9,227 nt of DNA from Streptosporangiaceae bacterium (lineage in GTDB: Bacteria; Actinomycetota; Actinomycetes; Streptosporangiales; Streptosporangiaceae). Each line of letters starts with the position of its first letter. Position 1 is the first letter of the stretch. The stretch is from NCBI GenBank assembly GCA_025934635.1, contig JAICWX010000341.1:1-9227 (forward strand), given 5' to 3'. Shown here one piece after another: positions 6,150-9,227 of this stretch. The position numbers and the translations under genes are program-made. Below the pieces are notes generated by a model. The model had not been told where the DNA came from. It ran no database searches and saw nothing but the letters and a program-made list of their open reading frames with translations.

Positions 6150-6290
6150 CTCTGCTATCCCGCTCGCCTCCGGGGCGCTCTCAGCTCCCGTCTTCCCTCG
6201 TCGCTCGTCGCAAGCTCCTCGCTCCTCAGTCCAGACGGGAGCGCGCCCCTTCGGCTCGCGGGGGACAAACCCACCTAGGCGAGGAGCGTC
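6150..6290. repeat. Intergenic region with inverted repeat and short tandem repeats
   Basis: The gap between the RibD-like and MFS genes holds a perfect 10-bp inverted repeat, GCTCCCGTCT (6184-6193) with AGACGGGAGC (6233-6242). Its 39-nt loop is built of doubled heptamers: CTCGTCG twice (6197-6210) and GCTCCTC twice (6214-6227). On the minus strand this reads as GAGGAGC/CGACGAG repeats. It may terminate the upstream transcript weakly or be a dispersed intergenic repeat. No U-tract follows, and the MFS ribosome site lies at the right end. Confidence 0.6.
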
Positions 6291-7463
6291 GTGACTCCGC
6301 TGCCTGAGCTGCGCCGGTCCAGGGTTGCGATCCTCGGCTACTTCTTCATCCTCGGGGTCGCGTTCGCGGTGTGGGGCGCCCGGCTGCCCGCCGTCAAGGA
6401 GTCGCTGCATCTCAGCGACGGGCGGCTGGGCCTGGCGCTGTTCGCGATGCCGGCCGGCAGCGTGCTGACGCTGCCGGTGAGCGGCCGGATCGCCGACCGC
6501 GTCGGCCTGGCCCGGATGCTGCGGGTAGCCGGCGCGCTGAACCCGGCCGCGCTGGTCCTGCTCGGGCTGGCGCCGGACCTGGCCCTGCTGATGGCCGCGC
6601 TGGCCGTCTACGGAGCCCTGTTCGGGCTGCTCGATGTGTCGATGAACGCCTGCGCGGCCCGGCTCGAGCTCGGCTACGGCCGGCCGGTCATGTCCTCGCT
6701 GCACGCCGGGTACAGCATCGCCGGGCTGGCCGGCGCCGGGATCGGCGGGATCTCGGCCTGGCTCGGCATCGGCCTGCTGCCCACGTTCGCCGCGACCGCC
6801 GCCGCGCTGATCGCCCTCGGCCTGCTGCTCGGCCCGCGGGTGACGCTGCCCGCCGTCCCGCCCGCTCCGGAGTCCGCCGGTGACGCGCCGCGGCGCACGA
6901 TGCGCCAGCTGACCGCGGTGATCTGGATTCTCGGCCTGCTGGCGCTGTGCGGGCAGGTGGGGGAGGGCTCAGCCGGCGACTGGAGCGCCGTCTACCTGCA
7001 CGTCAACCTGGGCACGGCGCCCGGCGTGGCGGCCGTGGCGCTGGCCGCCTTCTCGGTCACGATGGCGGCCGGGCGGCTGGCCGGGGACCGGCTGGCGGCC
7101 CGGTTCGGCCCGGTCCGCCTGGTGCGGGCCAGCGGCCTGGTGGCCGGAGCCGGCATGACGGCCGGCCTGCTGATTAGCTCGCCGGCCGCGGCCATCGCCG
7201 GCTTCGCCCTGCTCGGCGCCGGCCTGGCCGGGATCTTCCCGCAGATCGTCACCGTCGCCGCCCGGCTGGACCCCGCTCGGGCCGGCCGCAACATCGGCCG
7301 CATCGCCGCCGTGTCCTACTCCGGCCTGCTCAGCGGCCCGGTCGCGATCGGCGCGATCGCCTCCGCCGTCGGCCTGCGCAACGCCCTCCTGGTCCCCGCC
7401 GCCCTCGCCCTCCTCGTCGCGGGGGCCGCCGGGGTCATGCGTCCACACGCCGTACCATCGTGA
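6291..7463 (+). CDS. Major facilitator superfamily transporter (YbjJ-like)
   Basis: This 390-residue polytopic inner-membrane protein has about 12 hydrophobic segments in two six-helix halves, joined by a polar Pro-rich loop near residues 192-212. The loop 2-3 motif GRIADRVG (65-72) and its second-half echo GRLAGDRLAARFG are MFS motif A. The segment LLDVSMNACAARLE and the following RPVMSSLHAGYSIAGLAGAG are features I associate with the YbjJ-type/fucose-permease-like branch. Substrate cannot be told: sugar import or drug/metabolite efflux are both possible. The start GTG at 6291 is supported by GAGGAG at 6281-6286, 4 nt away. The gene follows the RibD-like gene by 141 bp, so it probably has its own promoter. 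The stop is TGA at 7461-7463. Confidence 0.9.
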   Translation: MTPLPELRRSRVAILGYFFILGVAFAVWGARLPAVKESLHLSDGRLGLALFAMPAGSVLTLPVSGRIADRVGLARMLRVAGALNPAALVLLGLAPDLALLMAALAVYGALFGLLDVSMNACAARLELGYGRPVMSSLHAGYSIAGLAGAGIGGISAWLGIGLLPTFAATAAALIALGLLLGPRVTLPAVPPAPESAGDAPRRTMRQLTAVIWILGLLALCGQVGEGSAGDWSAVYLHVNLGTAPGVAAVALAAFSVTMAAGRLAGDRLAARFGPVRLVRASGLVAGAGMTAGLLISSPAAAIAGFALLGAGLAGIFPQIVTVAARLDPARAGRNIGRIAAVSYSGLLSGPVAIGAIASAVGLRNALLVPAALALLVAGAAGVMRPHAVPS

Positions 7464-7528
7464 CATTTTTGTTATTTTCCCCAGGAAGGTCCCAGCATCA
7501 TCCGCGATGGGTGGGAAGCTGAGAAGTC
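7464..7528 (+). promoter_or_regulatory. AT-rich patch and hairpin before the acyltransferase gene
   Basis: Right after the MFS stop, 7464-7478 is T-rich (CATTTTTGTTATTTT), the most AT-rich stretch nearby, and could hold a -10 such as TTATTT. An imperfect hairpin follows: TCCCAGCATC (7490-7499) pairing with GATGGGTGGGA (7506-7516) with a bulge. GGGAAG (7513-7518) lies about 10 nt before the GTG at 7529 and is the best ribosome-site candidate; it would be partly hidden by the hairpin. Confidence 0.35.
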
Positions 7529-8734
7529 GTGTCCACGCCAGTCGTCGTTGCCCCCCGGCCCCCGGCCAGCCCGCCGGCGAGGCCCCAGCCGGAGCAGCAG
7601 CAGCCGCCGTCCGGCCGGCCGCCCCGGCCCAGCGGGCCGCGGCCGCCGTCCCGCGGCCGCCTGCCCAGCCTGACCGGCCTGCGGATCTTCGGCTCGGTAG
7701 CGGTGGTGCTGTGCCACGTCGGCAACGGGTTCGCCAACACCCCGTCGCTGAAGATCGCCGAGGCGTACGGCTACGTCGGGGTCAGCTTCTTCTTCATGCT
7801 GTCCGGGTTCGTGCTGACCTGGTCGGACACGCCGCAGACGGCCCGCCGGTTCTGGTGGCTGCGGTTCGCCCGGATCTGGCCGCTCCAGTTCCTGCTGATG
7901 ATCTTCGCCTACACCGCGATCGCCAGCCACGTGAAGTCCCCGGGGCCGCTCGGTCACGTGGCCGAGCTGTTCCTGCTCCAGGCCTGGTTCCCCGGCAACT
8001 CGACCTACGCCGGCGGCAACGGCGTCACCTGGTCGCTGTCCGTCGAGATGTTCTTCTACCTGGTGTTCCCGCTGGCGATCGTGCTGCTGCGGCGGCTGCG
8101 CGGCCGCGGCCTCGCGGTGACCGCGGCGGTGACCCTGGCGCTGATGGCGATCCTGCCGCTGATCGTCGCCCTGGCCGGGGTGGACACGTACTCCAACCTG
8201 TACTACTGGCTGTTCTACGTCTTCCCGCCCTACCGGTTCGGCGAGTTCCTGCTGGGCATGGTGCTGGCCCGGGCCATGATCGGCGGCCTGCGCGTACCGG
8301 CCCCGGCCTGGACCGCGCTGGCCGCGACGGCCGGCATCGCCGGGCTCACCTGGGGCATGACCGCCTTCACGGTGCGCACCGGCATCCCGGTCGTGCGCCC
8401 GCTGGTAGCCCTGCTCGCCATCCCGCTCTTCGCCCAGCTGCTGTGCGCCAGCGCCGCCCGGGACCAGCAGCCGCGCGGCTGGTGGCTGGGCTCGGCCCCG
8501 CTGCGCCGGCTCGGCGACTGGTCGTTCGCGCTGTACCTGGTGCACGCCCCGGCCATGGTGTTCACCGCGCGCTACGGCTGGTGGTACAACTACGGCGGCC
8601 TGCCGGGCATGGCCTACCTGCTGGCCTTCCTGGCCCTGGTCATCGCCATCTCCGCCACCCTGCACTACCTGGTGGAAAAGCCCGTCGAACGCCGCCTGCG
8701 CCTGATGCCGATCGGCCAGCCCCGCCCCGCCTAG
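7529..8734 (+). CDS. Membrane acyltransferase 3 family protein (OafA/YrhL-like)
   Basis: This 401-residue integral membrane protein probably transfers an acyl group, often acetyl, to a sugar or cell-surface or secondary-metabolite substrate. Residues 1-44 are a disordered Pro/Arg/Gln-rich cytosolic extension. About ten transmembrane segments follow. Family motifs are SLTGLRIFGSVAVVLCH, with the conserved H63; VGVSFFFMLSGFVLTW; the arginine motif RFARIWPLQ; TWSLSVEMFFYLVFP; and the closing HYLVEKPVERRLR. No SGNH domain is fused. The GTG at 7529 gives a plausible start but its ribosome site is weak; translation could begin at a later codon within the Pro-rich region. The gene ends in a 13-bp tandem repeat and converges on the hydrolase pseudogene, 9 bp away. 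Substrate is unknown; no glycosyltransferase or polyketide genes are in view. Confidence 0.9.
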   Translation: MSTPVVVAPRPPASPPARPQPEQQQPPSGRPPRPSGPRPPSRGRLPSLTGLRIFGSVAVVLCHVGNGFANTPSLKIAEAYGYVGVSFFFMLSGFVLTWSDTPQTARRFWWLRFARIWPLQFLLMIFAYTAIASHVKSPGPLGHVAELFLLQAWFPGNSTYAGGNGVTWSLSVEMFFYLVFPLAIVLLRRLRGRGLAVTAAVTLALMAILPLIVALAGVDTYSNLYYWLFYVFPPYRFGEFLLGMVLARAMIGGLRVPAPAWTALAATAGIAGLTWGMTAFTVRTGIPVVRPLVALLAIPLFAQLLCASAARDQQPRGWWLGSAPLRRLGDWSFALYLVHAPAMVFTARYGWWYNYGGLPGMAYLLAFLALVIAISATLHYLVEKPVERRLRLMPIGQPRPA

Positions 8735-8753
8735 CAGCCCCGCCTAGCAGCCC
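8726..8753. repeat. 13-bp tandem repeat carrying both convergent stop codons
   Basis: The unit GCCTAGCAGCCCC occurs at 8729-8741 and again at 8742-8753 (last base changed); repeat identity extends left to 8726. The first copy gives the TAG of the acyltransferase (8732-8734). The second, read on the minus strand (CTA, 8744-8746), gives the TAG of the hydrolase remnant. This is the same arrangement as at 2396-2432. Confidence 0.85.
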
Positions 8754-9227
8754 GGAGGCAACGTGCCGGCCCGGCCGAGATGCCGGGCCAGGAACGAGTC
8801 ATCGACCCCGTACCAGCGCACCGTGCGATGATCGCCCGGGTTGGCGTGCAGCGTCTTCTCCGCCGAGGCGAACGCGTCGAACAACGCCAGGGCGGACTGG
8901 CGATCGACGTGCTCGTCGTCCCACCGGAGCAGGAACTGGACCGGGACGGTGACCCGCCTGGCCGCCTCGATCAGCGCCTCGTCGACGCCGAACCCCGGCA
9001 GCTGCTGCCGGGCGTCCAGGGTCGCCTGCCATTCCGGCACGGCCCGCTCCGCCAGTGAGCGGCCGTACCGGGCGCGTCGATGGCGGTGACGGTGTAGCCG
9101 TAGGCGGTCACGCAGTGGCGGGCCCGGGACCGGAGCCCCGGTGTCTTCTTGTGCAGGCCGCCACCGTGCCCCATCAGCACCAGGGGTGCGTGATCGGAAC
9201 CGGATGCGGGCGACCAGAGCACGCCGG
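8744..9227 (-). pseudogene. Alpha/beta hydrolase (dienelactone hydrolase-like), decayed and cut by the window edge
   Basis: Two reading frames give pieces of one protein. From the window edge to about 9067, the frame reads LWSPASGSDHAPLVLMGHGG, then TVTAIDAPG: the N-terminal strand, the HGGG oxyanion region and the next strand of an alpha/beta hydrolase. The other frame picks up at 9067 with SLAERAVPEWQATLDA and runs to TAG at 8744, including FLLRWDDEHVD (likely catalytic Asp strand) and NPGDHRTV (likely catalytic His loop). At the frame switch, roughly 25-40 residues seem lost. A second, in-frame loss lies near 8992-8998 (QQLP to FGVDEAL), where intact relatives, as I remember them, carry the G-x-S-x-G nucleophile elbow; none is present here. 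The product cannot be a working hydrolase. The 5' end lies beyond 9227. Confidence 0.8.

Noticed and set aside
8763..8831. GTG preceded by GGAGG at 8754-8758, suggesting a small plus-strand gene
   Set aside because: The frame stops after 22 codons. The GGAGG is just the complement of the hydrolase remnant's C-terminal codons.

Overview
The window is about 70% G+C, uses GTG starts freely, and has short AT-rich promoter patches. Its protein families (actinobacterial-type RibD-like fusion, OafA-type acyltransferase, dienelactone-hydrolase-like remnant, a DtxR/IdeR-type iron box) point to a high-GC actinomycete chromosome. A filamentous genus of the Streptosporangiales or a relative is plausible, but that is a guess.

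Layout. Bases 1-767 are non-coding and unusually structured: a composite inverted-repeat element (34-300) with a perfect 19-bp hairpin inside, a second hairpin (461-501), and a C-rich tract built from 5-bp then 6-bp tandem repeats (546-598), whose opposite strand should form G-quadruplexes. Next come a GMC-family FAD alcohol oxidoreductase (768-2402, +), a convergent ZIP-family metal transporter (2427-3338, -), an aldehyde dehydrogenase (3397-4965, -), a divergent RibD-like reductase-deaminase fusion (5016-6149, +), a YbjJ-like major facilitator (6291-7463, +), a membrane acyltransferase 3 (7529-8734, +), and a decayed alpha/beta hydrolase cut by the window edge (8744-9227, -).

How the parts relate. 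This looks like metabolic and transport housekeeping or accessory DNA, not one obvious system. The GMC enzyme and the aldehyde dehydrogenase could oxidise an alcohol to an acid in sequence, but they lie on opposite strands with the ZIP gene between them, so joint action is inference. The best regulatory signal is an 18/19 match to the DtxR/IdeR iron box 48 bases upstream of the ZIP gene. It implies iron-repressed metal uptake, and the box also carries the stop codon of the upstream aldehyde dehydrogenase.

The most unusual pattern is at the two convergent gene ends (2396-2432 and 8726-8753). In both, a short tandem repeat of 14 or 13 bp with a CTAG-like core supplies the stop codon of the plus-strand gene from one copy and of the minus-strand gene from another. 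Other points of interest are the inverted domain order of the RibD-like protein, two TTA codons confined to the tail of the aldehyde dehydrogenase, and a hydrolase pseudogene that seems to have lost its nucleophile region. I saw no CRISPR array, tRNA, rRNA, integrase or intact insertion sequence.
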